A stretch of DNA of 64,000 nucleotides from Atlantibacter hermannii. Its GTDB lineage: Bacteria > Pseudomonadota > Gammaproteobacteria > Enterobacterales > Enterobacteriaceae. The stretch is taken from assembly GCF_009907385.1 (NCBI RefSeq), contig NZ_JAAATR010000001.1, forward strand, positions 1 to 64,000, in the 5' to 3' direction. A program made the position numbers and the translations under genes. Below are positions 9,302-17,708 of this stretch, piece after piece. Each line of letters begins with the position of its first letter. Positions within the stretch are counted from its first letter, which is position 1. The notes under the pieces are model-generated. The model saw nothing but the letters and a program-made list of their open reading frames with translations, was not told the origin of the DNA and ran no database searches.

Positions 9302-10417
9302 TTACAGCTGTTTGTATTTGCCTTTGTCATCCCACTGATAAACCACGTAATCCGAGACTTTCAGGTCGCCCTTGCCGTCCCAGGATTTGGGGCCCATCAC
9401 CGTATCCACGGTATTGGACTTCAACCACTCACTGGCTTTTTCGTTGTCTTTTCCCGCGCCGTTATAGGCGGCGGCAATCGCCTGGATCGAGGCGTAGGCG
9501 TAAAGGGTGTAGCCTTCCGGCTCAAAACCGCTGGCGCGGAATTTTTCGATCACCGTTTTACCCGCCGGGATGGTGCGCGGATCGTTGCCGAAGGTCATCA
9601 GCACGCCGTTGGTAAACTGCGGGCCGCCCGCTGCGGTCACCATCTCTTCGGTCACCACGCAGTCACCGGAGAAGAATTTCGCCTGCACACCCTGTTCGCG
9701 CATCTGGCGCACCAACGGGCCAGCTTCCGGATGGCAGCCGCCAAAATAAACCACGTCGGGTTTCAGCGAACCGATTTTGGTCACCAGGGCATTAAAATCT
9801 TTTTCCCCGCGCGACAGGCCTTCGTACAGCACCTCTTTGGTGCCGCGCTTTTCCAGCGCCGCTTTGGTGGCGTCGGCAAGACCCTGGCCGTAGGTGTCCT
9901 TATCGTGAATGATGGCGATTTTCTTCGCTTTCAGCGTGTCGAGCATATAGTTGGCCGCCACGACGCCCTGCTGATCGTCGCGCCCGCACATGCGGAACAT
10001 GCCCTTCATGCCGCGCTCAGTCACCTGCGGATTGGTGGAGCCCGGCGTGATGGTTAGCACGCCTGCCTCGTCATACACTTCAGACGCAGGCATGGTGGAG
10101 GAAGAACAGAAGTGACCAACCACCGCTGAGACTTTTGATTCATCCACCATACGGTTGGCGACCGCCACCGCCTGCTTGGGTTCGCAGGCGTCATCTCCCT
10201 GAACCAGCACAATTTTCTCGCCTTTAATGCCGCCAGCGGCGTTGATATCCTCCGCCGCCTGGGTTGCGCCCTTCCAGTATTGCGCGCCATACGTGGCGTT
10301 CGGGCCGGTGAAAGGCCCCGCCACGCCGATTTTGATATCCGCCTGGGCATAAAATGCCGTGGTTAAACAACCGAGAATGGCGATATGCAGCGGTAATGGT
10401 TTTATTTTCAAAGACAT
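9302..10417 (-). CDS. Periplasmic branched-chain amino acid type binding protein
   Basis: Type I periplasmic substrate-binding protein (LivJ/LivK family) that delivers ligand to the permease encoded downstream. The open frame extends upstream to 10594, but the ATG at 10417 has GAGGA eight bases before it and yields a clear Sec signal (MSLKIKPLPLHIAILGCLTT then AFYAQA) with mature DIKIGVAGPFTGPNATYG, the LivJ fold start. The protein has 371 residues. A pair of cysteines (DDACEPKQ and GHFCSSST) matches the family disulfide region. It is first in the operon, diverging from amn. The ligand cannot be named from sequence. Confidence 0.9.
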   Translation of the reverse strand: MSLKIKPLPLHIAILGCLTTAFYAQADIKIGVAGPFTGPNATYGAQYWKGATQAAEDINAAGGIKGEKIVLVQGDDACEPKQAVAVANRMVDESKVSAVVGHFCSSSTMPASEVYDEAGVLTITPGSTNPQVTERGMKGMFRMCGRDDQQGVVAANYMLDTLKAKKIAIIHDKDTYGQGLADATKAALEKRGTKEVLYEGLSRGEKDFNALVTKIGSLKPDVVYFGGCHPEAGPLVRQMREQGVQAKFFSGDCVVTEEMVTAAGGPQFTNGVLMTFGNDPRTIPAGKTVIEKFRASGFEPEGYTLYAYASIQAIAAAYNGAGKDNEKASEWLKSNTVDTVMGPKSWDGKGDLKVSDYVVYQWDDKGKYKQL

Positions 10418-10744
10418 TCGGATATTCCTCGCACTATTCAGACACGGCGCCAGGGCTGGCGCGGGAAAAATCACGGGCTTCGTCAATACACTGGCTTTCA
10501 GGCGAGCCTGTTTATTAACAATCAAAGGGATGAGTTTGCCATCACGTGGCTGGCTGGGATGCGCGGTTTCCGGACCGTCCAGAATCTTAAACATAGCCGT
10601 GGCCCGTCAGGCTGCGCACCCTGCAAGTATAAATTTGCGGCGAAGATCACCTGTGCGATGCGGAGAGTTGAACATTAACAGTCGGTTCAGGGCGGCAATC
10701 ATTCAGACGGATGAGTTTTACAGGGGTTGCTATTCAACACACGG

Positions 10745-10762
10745 CTGTATTACTCCTGTGAC
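10745..10762 (+). promoter_or_regulatory. Candidate Pho box upstream of amn
   Basis: CTGTATT (10745-10751) and CTGTGAC (10756-10762) are spaced 11 bases start to start, the pattern of PhoB repeats (CTGTCAT type). E. coli amn is known as a phosphate-starvation gene. The -10 element is unclear: TACTAT at 10764 is too close and TAATGT at 10773 is weak. The remaining divergent region 10418-10744 shows no other assignable site. Confidence 0.4.
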
Positions 10763-10812
10763 ATACTATCGGTAATGTTGCACCCGACAGTTCGCCGGGA
10801 TAAGGAGAGAAG

Positions 10813-12267
10813 ATGAACCAAGCCGTAGTCAGCCTGACGCCAGAACAGGCGCTGGATCAACTGGAAGCCCTTTACGACCAGGCCGTGAACGCCCTGCGCG
10901 ACGCCATTAGCCTGTATATTTCAGAAGGAAAATTACCGGATGCCACCCGCCGCGCCAGCGGGCTGTTTGTTTATCCGCAACTGCAGGTAAGCTGGGACGG
11001 CACGGCGGTTAATCCGAAAAAGACCCGCGCTTACGCCCGGTTTACCCATCCCGGCTGTTACACCACCACCATTACCCGCCCGGCGCTGTTTCGCGCCTAT
11101 CTGGCGGAGCAGCTGGAGCTGCTTTACCATGACTACGGCGCGATCATCGAAGTGGCGCCGTCGCCCCATGAGATCCCCTATCCGTATGTGATCGACGGCT
11201 CAGCGCTGACGCTGGACCGTTCCATGAGCGCCGGTCTGGCACGCCATTTCCCCACCACCGAACTGGCGCAAATCGGCGACGAAACCGCCGATGGGATTTT
11301 CCACCCCACCGAGTTTTACCCGCTGTCGCATTTTGACGCGCGCCGGGTCGATTTTTCGCTGGCGCGGCTGCGCCACTACACCGGTACGCCGGTGGAGCAC
11401 TTTCAACCGTTTGTGCTGTTTACCAACTACACCCGCTACGTGGATGAGTTTGTGCGCTGGGGATGCAGCCAGATCCTTGACCCGGACAGTCCCTATATCG
11501 CGCTCTCCTGCGCGGGCGGCATCTGGATCACCGCCGATACCGAGGCGCCTGAAGAGGCGATTTCCGATCTGGCCTGGAAGAAACACCAGATGCCGGCCTG
11601 GCATCTGGTTACCCAGGACGGCCAGGGGATCACGCTGGTGAATATCGGCGTCGGGCCGTCGAACGCTAAAACCATTTGCGACCATCTGGCAGTGCTGCGC
11701 CCGGATGTGTGGATGATGATTGGCCACTGCGGCGGGCTGCGCGAAAGCCAGGCGATCGGCGATTATGTGCTGGCGCACGCGTATCTGCGTGATGACCACG
11801 TACTGGACGCGGTGCTGCCGCCGGATATCCCGATCCCGAGCATTGCGGAAGTGCAGCGCGCGCTGTACGACGCCACCAAACAGGTGAGCGGTATGCCGGG
11901 GGAAGAAGTCAAACAGCGGCTGCGTACCGGCACGGTCGTCACCACCGACGACCGCAACTGGGAACTGCGCTACAGCGCCTCGGCCCTGCGCTTTAACTTA
12001 AGCCGCGCCGTGGCGATCGACATGGAAAGCGCCACCATCGCCGCCCAGGGCTATCGCTTCCGGGTGCCCTACGGTACGCTGCTGTGCGTATCGGATAAAC
12101 CGCTGCATGGCGAAATCAAACTGCCCGGCCAGGCAAACCGCTTCTACGAAGGGGCGATTTCCGAGCATTTGCAGATTGGCATCCGGGCGATAGATTTGCT
12201 GCGCGCCGAGGGCGACCGCCTCCATTCCCGTAAGCTGCGCACCTTTAACGAACCGCCGTTCCGCTAG
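10813..12267 (+). CDS. amn: AMP nucleosidase
   Basis: Hydrolyses AMP to adenine and ribose 5-phosphate and helps control purine pools. The 484-residue length equals E. coli Amn and the sequence is nearly the same in the C-terminal catalytic domain, a purine nucleoside phosphorylase-like fold with NIGVGPSNAKTICDHL, GHCGGLRESQAIGDYVLAHA and AIDMESATIAAQG segments. The N-terminal domain (about 1-160) is the allosteric part and is more diverged. AAGGAGAGAAG precedes ATG 10813. Its neighbour upstream is the divergent ABC importer and downstream a tRNA-Asn, close to the amn-asn order in E. coli. Confidence 0.97.
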   Translation: MNQAVVSLTPEQALDQLEALYDQAVNALRDAISLYISEGKLPDATRRASGLFVYPQLQVSWDGTAVNPKKTRAYARFTHPGCYTTTITRPALFRAYLAEQLELLYHDYGAIIEVAPSPHEIPYPYVIDGSALTLDRSMSAGLARHFPTTELAQIGDETADGIFHPTEFYPLSHFDARRVDFSLARLRHYTGTPVEHFQPFVLFTNYTRYVDEFVRWGCSQILDPDSPYIALSCAGGIWITADTEAPEEAISDLAWKKHQMPAWHLVTQDGQGITLVNIGVGPSNAKTICDHLAVLRPDVWMMIGHCGGLRESQAIGDYVLAHAYLRDDHVLDAVLPPDIPIPSIAEVQRALYDATKQVSGMPGEEVKQRLRTGTVVTTDDRNWELRYSASALRFNLSRAVAIDMESATIAAQGYRFRVPYGTLLCVSDKPLHGEIKLPGQANRFYEGAISEHLQIGIRAIDLLRAEGDRLHSRKLRTFNEPPFR

Positions 12268-12280
12268 CTTTTAACCCGGC

Positions 12281-12307
12281 CCGGGTGGAGAATTTCACCC
12301 GGATTTT
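12281..12307 (+). terminator. Terminator of amn
   Basis: CCGGGTG and CACCCGG form a seven-base-pair stem followed by ATTTT, 14 bases after the amn stop codon. Confidence 0.7.
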
Positions 12308-12358
12308 CGGCAAGTTGTGGAATTAATCAGCAAACGCACGCAAAATCAAAAACAGGCT

Positions 12359-12387
12359 TTGACAAGCCTACGGTGGGTCGATACTAT
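12359..12387 (+). promoter_or_regulatory. Sigma-70 promoter of tRNA-Asn 3
   Basis: -35 TTGACA (12359-12364), 17-base spacer, -10 TACTAT (12382-12387). Confidence 0.85.
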
Positions 12388-12405
12388 GCGCCCCGTTCAC
12401 ACGAT

Positions 12406-12481
12406 TCCTCTGTAGTTCAGTCGGTAGAACGGCGGACTGTTAATCCGTATGTCACTGGTTCGAGTCCAGTCAGAGGAGCCA
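12406..12481 (+). tRNA. tRNA-Asn (GTT), copy 3
   Basis: Identical 76-base tRNA with anticodon GTT and encoded CCA, preceded by the same GCCCCGTTCACACGAT leader as copy 2. Confidence 0.95.
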
Positions 12482-12487
12482 AATTTA

Positions 12488-12520
12488 AAAACCCGCTTAA
12501 GGCGACTTAAGCGGGTTTTT
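12488..12520 (+). terminator. Terminator of tRNA-Asn 3
   Basis: AAACCCGCTTAAG, GCGA loop, CTTAAGCGGGTTTTT. Confidence 0.9.
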
Positions 12521-12554
12521 GCTGTCTGCGCTAAACATCAGGAAATAAAAAGCC

Positions 12555-12887
12555 TCAGTTCAGAATAGCTTCCAGCCGGGCCAGCACTTCATTCACGATA
12601 CTGTCAGGTATCTGTTCCAGCCGTTTGCCGTTGCGGGCAGCCATATCAACTGTTCTGGGCTGGTCACAGCGGATAATACCTGTTGTTTTCGTTCCCGCCC
12701 CGTCCAGTGAAACGGCAAAACCGGCTGCGCGGGCAAAGTTTCCGCCGCTGGTCACAGGGACAACAACGGGTAGCCGGGTCAGCTTATTGAATGAAGCTGG
12801 TGAAACGATAAGCACCGGGCGTTTCCCGCTTTGTTCATGACCAGCAGCGGGATCAAGCGAAACGAGCCAGATTTCCCCTCTGTCCAT
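12555..12887 (-). CDS. MazF/PemK-family endoribonuclease toxin (ChpB-like)
   Basis: Toxin of a type II toxin-antitoxin pair; the family cleaves mRNA at short motifs. The 110 residues start MDRGEIWLVSLDPAAGHEQS, the MazF-type N terminus, with GKRPVLIVSP and the ChpB-like GGNFARAAGF segment, then the IIRCDQPRTVD strand. It resembles E. coli ChpB more than MazF. Its ATG directly abuts the antitoxin TAA, with GGAG nine bases upstream inside the antitoxin gene, so translation is coupled. It appears intact. Confidence 0.9.
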   Translation of the reverse strand: MDRGEIWLVSLDPAAGHEQSGKRPVLIVSPASFNKLTRLPVVVPVTSGGNFARAAGFAVSLDGAGTKTTGIIRCDQPRTVDMAARNGKRLEQIPDSIVNEVLARLEAILN

Positions 12888-13145
12888 TTACAGGATCTCC
12901 TTCCCCACCGCCGGTGCATCAATCCATTCACGATCCTCTTTGCTCAATTCAGCGTTGGGATCGCACTGCGCCAACAATTCTTCCAGTGAATAACGTGGTC
13001 GCTTCTGGGGTTCAATAATCAGGCAACCTTTTTCAATAGTCATGCCGACTTCACTATCTGTCGATAGACCCAGCGTTTTAAGCACAGCGGGAGGCACCGC
13101 AAGCATCACAGATCCTCCAACCTTTTTGAGACGGGTGGTATACAT
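12888..13145 (-). CDS. ChpS/PemI-like antitoxin (AbrB/SpoVT fold)
   Basis: An 85-residue antitoxin. The N-terminal half (MYTTRLKKVGGSVMLAVPPA) is a swapped-hairpin AbrB-type DNA-binding domain, and the C-terminal tail (RYSLEELLAQCDPNAELSKE) closely matches the toxin-binding tail of E. coli ChpS. The open frame extends upstream to 13217, but ATG 13145 has a perfect GGAGG six bases before it and lies just after the operator. It should neutralise the downstream toxin and repress its own promoter. Confidence 0.9.
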   Translation of the reverse strand: MYTTRLKKVGGSVMLAVPPAVLKTLGLSTDSEVGMTIEKGCLIIEPQKRPRYSLEELLAQCDPNAELSKEDREWIDAPAVGKEIL

Positions 13146-13160
13146 ATTAAACCTCCGAAA

Positions 13161-13178
13161 GTTATATTTTAATATAAC
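13161..13178 (-). promoter_or_regulatory. Palindromic operator of the toxin-antitoxin operon
   Basis: GTTATATT-TT-AATATAAC is a perfect 8-2-8 inverted repeat in front of the antitoxin ribosome-binding site and overlaps probable -10 hexamers (TATATT/TATAAC). This is where autorepression by the antitoxin-toxin complex is expected. Confidence 0.6.
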
Positions 13179-13349
13179 ATCGAAAGCGGGAAACGCACAA
13201 TTATTCATCATTTCCATTGAGACTTCCTCAACGTAGCACAGCGTGAAGGATCATAGTAATCAACTGATTTTACTGTTGAAATGATTATGATGAATCAGAT
13301 AAATAAAATGCAGCGCAGCTTCCATAATGGTTCTGCGCCGCCAGGCATG

Positions 13350-13835
13350 TCAGGACAATGACTGAACAGACGGCCCTCCTTGCGCAACGGCTTTCTGAGC
13401 CCGCAGCCACACAATCTGCGCCTGAACCGCTACCATGATGGCAATCAGCACGAGGATTTCCCCAAAGCCGTTATGCGGTTGCGGATGGTTAAAGTACAGC
13501 CAGGTGCCGAGCAGGAATTTAAACGCCACCAGCCCAAGGAACAAACCAATTGTCAGCGCGCTTCCCTGGCTGAAGACTTTACCGTCCTCAACGGTCAGGC
13601 GTGTCAGATTGCCGCGCATCACACCCACCAGCGCGCTGGCGCCGACGCTTACCACCACGGTTGCCCAGGCGATGGCGTCGGTCGGCAGGTAAAAGCCGCC
13701 CACCACCAGGCCGATAATCCCGTAAATTTTCGCCATTTTGAAACGGCCTTTTCCGTGCACTTCCGTGCGGATAGTTTGTTTGTAAACTGACCAGCAGGTC
13801 AGGGCGATCAGCATCAGGATTTGAGTGGCGGTCAT
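13350..13835 (-). CDS. Uncharacterised membrane protein
   Basis: A 161-residue protein not recognised with certainty. It has four or five hydrophobic segments: 3-18, 36-56, 55-75, 93-115 and 124-143. A basic loop (KQTIRTEVHGKGRFK) follows the first, and a charged loop (MRGNLTRLTVEDGKVFSQGS) lies between the third and fourth. The arrangement recalls small CcdC-like (DUF1453) membrane proteins, but that is a guess. The ATG at 13835 has only a weak GAGA upstream. It stands alone between the toxin-antitoxin pair and ldtA. The 130 bases downstream (13218-13349) hold no gene. Confidence 0.65.
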   Translation of the reverse strand: MTATQILMLIALTCWSVYKQTIRTEVHGKGRFKMAKIYGIIGLVVGGFYLPTDAIAWATVVVSVGASALVGVMRGNLTRLTVEDGKVFSQGSALTIGLFLGLVAFKFLLGTWLYFNHPQPHNGFGEILVLIAIMVAVQAQIVWLRAQKAVAQGGPSVQSLS

Positions 13836-13919
13836 TTTTCATCTCAGCGGTTCAGGAGTGCCTGTCGATGAAATAATCTTACCAGTGGAAAGATAAACGC
13901 CGAATCAACAAAACGAACG

Positions 13920-13947
13920 AAAAAAAACCAGGCGTTTAAGCCTGGTT
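13920..13947 (-). terminator. Terminator of ldtA
   Basis: On the minus strand AACCAGGC, a six-base loop and GCCTGGTT are followed by a run of T, just after the ldtA stop. Confidence 0.85.
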
Positions 13948-13964
13948 CAGTGGGGAAGGAAGAA

Positions 13965-14897
13965 TTAAAAGGTCGTCCCGACCGCATGGTTAATCTGCAC
14001 CGGCATTCCCGAGCGGCGCTCAAGGGCTTCGGTCACCACCTGCGCATCCGCATCCGGGCTTTCCACCTCTTTACGCAGCGCCCCGGTTAAGGTGATTGGC
14101 ACGCGTTTATCCGATTCAAACTCGGTGCGGTTGCGCGACAGCGGCTCGTGCACCTCCAGCCAACGCGTGCCGTCCGGCTCAAGGGTGGTTTTTACCGGTT
14201 GATCGATCAGCTGCACGCGCGTGCCCACCGGAACGTTATCAAACAACAATTTGATGTCATCATCGCGCAAACGGATACAGCCCTGGCTTACCCGCAGGCC
14301 GATACCGAAATTGGCATTGGTGCCGTGGATGGCATACAGGCGGCCAATATAAATCGCGTACAGCCCCATCGGGTTATCCGGCCCGGCAGGAACAAACGCC
14401 GGTAGCGTAATGCCCTCTTTCGCGTATTCGCGACGGGTATTGGCGGTCGGCGTCCAGGATGGCGCTTCCTGTTTACGCTCCACTTTAGTAACCCAGTTGC
14501 GCGGCGTCTCGCGGCCCGCCTGACCGATGCCAATCGGCAGCACCACCACGGTTCCGCTGTCTGGCGGATAGTAATAGAGGCGCATCTCGGCGCTGTTCAC
14601 CACAATCCCTTTACGCGGCGTATCCGGCAGGATCACCTGCTGGGGAATAATCAACTGGCTGCCCGGTGTGGGTAGATACGGATCGACGCCCGGGTTGGCC
14701 TCCAGCATATTACTCAGCCCCAGGCCGTACATTGCCGCGAAATGCTCCAGCGGCTCGGTGTTGCCTTCCGGGATTGTGATAGTGATGTTACTGCCCACCA
14801 GGCGACTGCCTTCGGGCGGCAAGGGATAGGTTGTCGCCCGGGACGCTTGCAGCGCGGAAACCAGAAGTAAAGATGAAACCAGAATTAAACGAAGCAT
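13965..14897 (-). CDS. ldtA: L,D-transpeptidase LdtA (ErfK)
   Basis: Periplasmic YkuD-family L,D-transpeptidase that links Braun lipoprotein to peptidoglycan diaminopimelate. At 310 residues it has the length of E. coli ErfK and aligns throughout. A Sec signal of about 21 residues is followed by a LysM-like segment (about 38-85) and the YkuD domain (about 95-230) with HGTN (H191) and the catalytic SQGCIRLR (C207). In E. coli the gene sits next to nac and cobT; here it is between the toxin-antitoxin region and sitABCD, diverging from sitA. Confidence 0.95.
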   Translation of the reverse strand: MLRLILVSSLLLVSALQASRATTYPLPPEGSRLVGSNITITIPEGNTEPLEHFAAMYGLGLSNMLEANPGVDPYLPTPGSQLIIPQQVILPDTPRKGIVVNSAEMRLYYYPPDSGTVVVLPIGIGQAGRETPRNWVTKVERKQEAPSWTPTANTRREYAKEGITLPAFVPAGPDNPMGLYAIYIGRLYAIHGTNANFGIGLRVSQGCIRLRDDDIKLLFDNVPVGTRVQLIDQPVKTTLEPDGTRWLEVHEPLSRNRTEFESDKRVPITLTGALRKEVESPDADAQVVTEALERRSGMPVQINHAVGTTF

Positions 14898-15047
14898 AGC
14901 GTTCCTTATTGAGTCAGAACTTTAAGCATAGATTGTCAAAACATGACCGAATGTTACAGAAGTATGATCTTATAGCCACCTTCGTGTGAAACGCCCATTC
15001 TCTTAAGTCCTAAAAGTCATCCTGACTGCCTTGCCGCACAGATTTAG

Positions 15048-15066
15048 GTGATAACAATTATCATTT
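15048..15066 (+). promoter_or_regulatory. Fur box upstream of sitA
   Basis: GATAACAATTATCATTT at 15050-15066 matches most of the GATAATGATAATCATTATC Fur consensus. Iron-responsive repression of sitABCD by Fur is known in Salmonella and E. coli. Confidence 0.7.
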
Positions 15067-15074
15067 GCCCTTCC

Positions 15075-15112
15075 GTATAGCTTAAGCTATGTTTTATAGC
15101 AGATGCTATAAA
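15075..15112 (+). promoter_or_regulatory. Two tandem MntR boxes upstream of sitA
   Basis: ATAGC-N4-GCTAT occurs twice, at 15077-15090 (within GTATAGCTTAAGCTATGTTT) and 15096-15109 (within TTTATAGCAGATGCTATAAA), 19 bases apart. The known enterobacterial MntR box is AACATAGC-N4-GCTATGTT; the first copy has a perfect right half. Both lie between the Fur box and the sitA ribosome-binding site. Confidence 0.75.
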
Positions 15113-15139
15113 CGATGAAATATCAATCAGGAGAGAGGC

Positions 15140-16054
15140 ATGACGGTAACCGGTAAATGGCAGAGTGTGGCGGCAATCATGGCACTGACTGCCGCGCTAA
15201 TGTCGTTCCAGGCCAGCGCGCAGGAAAAGTTTAAGGCGGTCACCACCTTCACTATCATTGCCGACATGGCGAAAAACGTGGCCGGAGACGCCGCCGAAGT
15301 AGAATCGATCACCAGGCCCGGCGCGGAAATTCATGAATACCAGCCCACGCCTGGCGATATCAAACGCGCCCAGGGGGCGAAGCTGATCCTCGCCAACGGT
15401 ATGAACCTGGAGCTATGGTTTCAGAAGTTTTATCAGCACCTGAAAGGCGTACCGGAAGTGGTGGTGACAAAAGGCATTACGCCGATGGCCATCGGCAACG
15501 GGCCGTATCAGGGCAAACCTAACCCCCATGCGTGGATGTCGCCCGATAATGCGATGATTTATGTCGACAATATCCGCGATGCATTTATTGAGCACGATCC
15601 GGCCAATGCCGACACCTATCGCGCCAATGCGGAAAGCTATAAACAAAAAATTGCCGCCGCCCTTGCGCCGCTGCATCAAAAACTCGATCAACTGCCTCCG
15701 CAGCAGCGCTGGCTGGTGACCAGCGAAGGGGCGTTTTCCTATCTGGCCCGGGATATGGGGCTGAAAGAGCTGTATCTGTGGCCGATCAATGCCGATCAGC
15801 AAGGCACGCCGCAACAGGTACGCAACGTGGTGGACACCATTAAGCGTGAGCGCATCCCGACCATTTTCAGCGAAAGCACCGTATCCGATAAGCCCGCCCG
15901 CCAGGTGGCCCGCGAGACCGGGGCGCATTACGGCGGCGTACTGTATGTCGATTCACTGAGTAAGGCCGACGGTCCGGTTCCCACCTATATCGATTTGCTA
16001 CGGGTCACCACCGACACCATTGTCACCGGCATCCGCGAGGGGGCAGCACAATGA
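15140..16054 (+). CDS. sitA: Mn/Fe ABC transporter periplasmic binding protein SitA
   Basis: Cluster A-I metal-binding lipoprotein-like receptor, here with a Sec signal (residues 1-27, ending QASA) and no lipobox, as in enterobacterial SitA. The 304-residue protein carries the expected metal ligands: H65 (EIHEYQP), H130 (NPHAW), E196 (TSEGAF) and D271 (YVDSLS). It captures Mn(II) and Fe(II) for SitBCD. AGGAGAG precedes ATG 15140. First gene of sitABCD; it overlaps sitB by four bases. Confidence 0.96.
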   Translation: MTVTGKWQSVAAIMALTAALMSFQASAQEKFKAVTTFTIIADMAKNVAGDAAEVESITRPGAEIHEYQPTPGDIKRAQGAKLILANGMNLELWFQKFYQHLKGVPEVVVTKGITPMAIGNGPYQGKPNPHAWMSPDNAMIYVDNIRDAFIEHDPANADTYRANAESYKQKIAAALAPLHQKLDQLPPQQRWLVTSEGAFSYLARDMGLKELYLWPINADQQGTPQQVRNVVDTIKRERIPTIFSESTVSDKPARQVARETGAHYGGVLYVDSLSKADGPVPTYIDLLRVTTDTIVTGIREGAAQ

Positions 16055-16851
16055 TTTCTCCTTTCAGGCGAGTTCAACCATCAGATATCTCACGACACGG
16101 GCCCGGCGTGGTGGTTAGCCAGGCGACCGTCACCTGGCGCAACGGCCACACCGCCCTGCGCGACGCATCGTTCCAGCTGCCGCAGGGCAGCATTACCGCG
16201 CTGCTCGGCGTCAACGGCGCGGGAAAATCTACGCTGTTTAAAGCCATTATGGGGCTGGTGCCGCTGGCACATGGCGAGATCACTCTGTTGGGGATGTCGG
16301 TGAAATCCGCGCTCGGCAATAATCTGGTCAGCTATGTGCCGCAATCCGAAGAGGTGGACTGGAATTTCCCGGTGCTGGTGGAGGATGTGGTGATGATGGG
16401 GTGCTACGGCTATATGGGCATGTTGCGCCGTCCGTCCGCCGCCGATCGCCATGCCGTCGATCAGGCGCTGGCGCGGGTGGATATGGGCCATTTACGCCAG
16501 CGGCAAATCGGCGAGCTCTCCGGCGGCCAGAAAAAGCGCGTCTTTCTGGCGCGAGCGCTGGCACAAAACGGCCAGTTGATTTTACTCGACGAGCCTTTTA
16601 CCGGCGTGGATGTGAAAACCGAGCAGCAGATCGTCACCCTGCTCGGCCAGCTGCGTGACGAAGGCCGCACGCTGCTGGTATCCACCCATAATCTTGCCAG
16701 CGTACCCTCGTTTTGCGATCACACCCTGCTGATTAACGGCAGCGTGGTGGCCTGCGGCAAAACCGCCGACACCTTTACCCATGCCAATATCGAACGGGCG
16801 TTCGGCGGCGTGTCACATCATCTGTTCAGCCCCTGTCAGGAGGCGGTATGA
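16051..16851 (+). CDS. sitB: Mn/Fe ABC transporter ATPase SitB
   Basis: Cytoplasmic ATPase of the Sit manganese/iron importer, 266 residues. Walker A GVNGAGKS (53-60), signature LSGGQ (156-160), Walker B LILLDEP (176-182). The ATG at 16051 overlaps the sitA stop (ATGA). A short N-terminal extension of about 20 residues precedes the ABC domain. Confidence 0.95.
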   Translation: MISPFRRVQPSDISRHGPGVVVSQATVTWRNGHTALRDASFQLPQGSITALLGVNGAGKSTLFKAIMGLVPLAHGEITLLGMSVKSALGNNLVSYVPQSEEVDWNFPVLVEDVVMMGCYGYMGMLRRPSAADRHAVDQALARVDMGHLRQRQIGELSGGQKKRVFLARALAQNGQLILLDEPFTGVDVKTEQQIVTLLGQLRDEGRTLLVSTHNLASVPSFCDHTLLINGSVVACGKTADTFTHANIERAFGGVSHHLFSPCQEAV

Positions 16852-17708
16852 CCTGGCTGCTGGAACCCTTCAGTTACGGCTGGATGGTAAACGCCATGTG
16901 GGTCTCGGCCCTGGTGGGCGGCGTTTGCGCGTTTCTCTCCTGCTATTTGATGCTTAAAGGCTGGTCGTTGATTGGCGATGCGCTTTCACACGCGATTGTC
17001 CCCGGCGTGGCGGGGGCGTGGATGCTCGGCCTGCCGTTCTCGCTGGGCGCGTTTTTCTCCGGCGGGCTGGCTGCCGCCGCGATGCTGTTTCTGAATCAGC
17101 GCACCCGGCTGCGTGAGGACGTGATTATCGGCCTGATCTTTTCGTCGTTTTTCGCCCTCGGGCTGTTTATGGTGTCCCTGAATCCCACCGCCGTGAACAT
17201 CCAGTCGATTGTGATGGGTAATGTACTGACCATCGCGCCCTCGGACATCCTCCAGCTGTCGCTCATCAGCGGCATTACCCTGCTGATTTTACTGGTGAAA
17301 TGGAAAGATCTGCTGGTGACGTTTTTTGATGAAACCCACGCCCGGGCCGTTGGCCTGAATCCGGTAGGGTTAAAATGCCTGTTTTTTACGTTATTGTCGG
17401 CCTGCACCGTGGCGGCGCTGCAAACCGTCGGCGCATTTCTGGTGATTTCTATGGTGGTCACCCCCGGCGCGACGGCCTGGCTGTTTACCGATCGTTTTCC
17501 CCGGCTGATTATCATCGCCGTGGCGCTCGGCAGCCTGACCAGCTTCTTCGGCGCGTGGCTGAGTTATTACCTTGACGGGGCGACGGGCGGCATCATCGTC
17601 ACCCTGCAAACGCTACTGTTTACGCTGGCGTTTTTCTTCGCCCCGCAGCACGGCGTTATCGCGGCCCGCAAACGGCGGATGACCCGCCAGGCGGTGCACC
17701 ATGGTTGA
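16848..17708 (+). CDS. sitC: Mn/Fe ABC transporter permease SitC
   Basis: ABC-3 family inner-membrane permease, 286 residues with about eight membrane segments. The early motif [20 protein letters not shown] and [11 protein letters not shown] near residue 205 are family signatures. Its start overlaps sitB by four bases and its end overlaps sitD by eight. Confidence 0.95.
   Translation: MTWLLEPFSYGWMVNAMWVSALVGGVCAFLSCYLMLKGWSLIGDALSHAIVPGVAGAWMLGLPFSLGAFFSGGLAAAAMLFLNQRTRLREDVIIGLIFSSFFALGLFMVSLNPTAVNIQSIVMGNVLTIAPSDILQLSLISGITLLILLVKWKDLLVTFFDETHARAVGLNPVGLKCLFFTLLSACTVAALQTVGAFLVISMVVTPGATAWLFTDRFPRLIIIAVALGSLTSFFGAWLSYYLDGATGGIIVTLQTLLFTLAFFFAPQHGVIAARKRRMTRQAVHHG

Noticed and set aside
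9257..10057. A 266-codon plus-strand frame
   Set aside because: Antisense to the periplasmic binding protein gene; no ribosome-binding site or domain.
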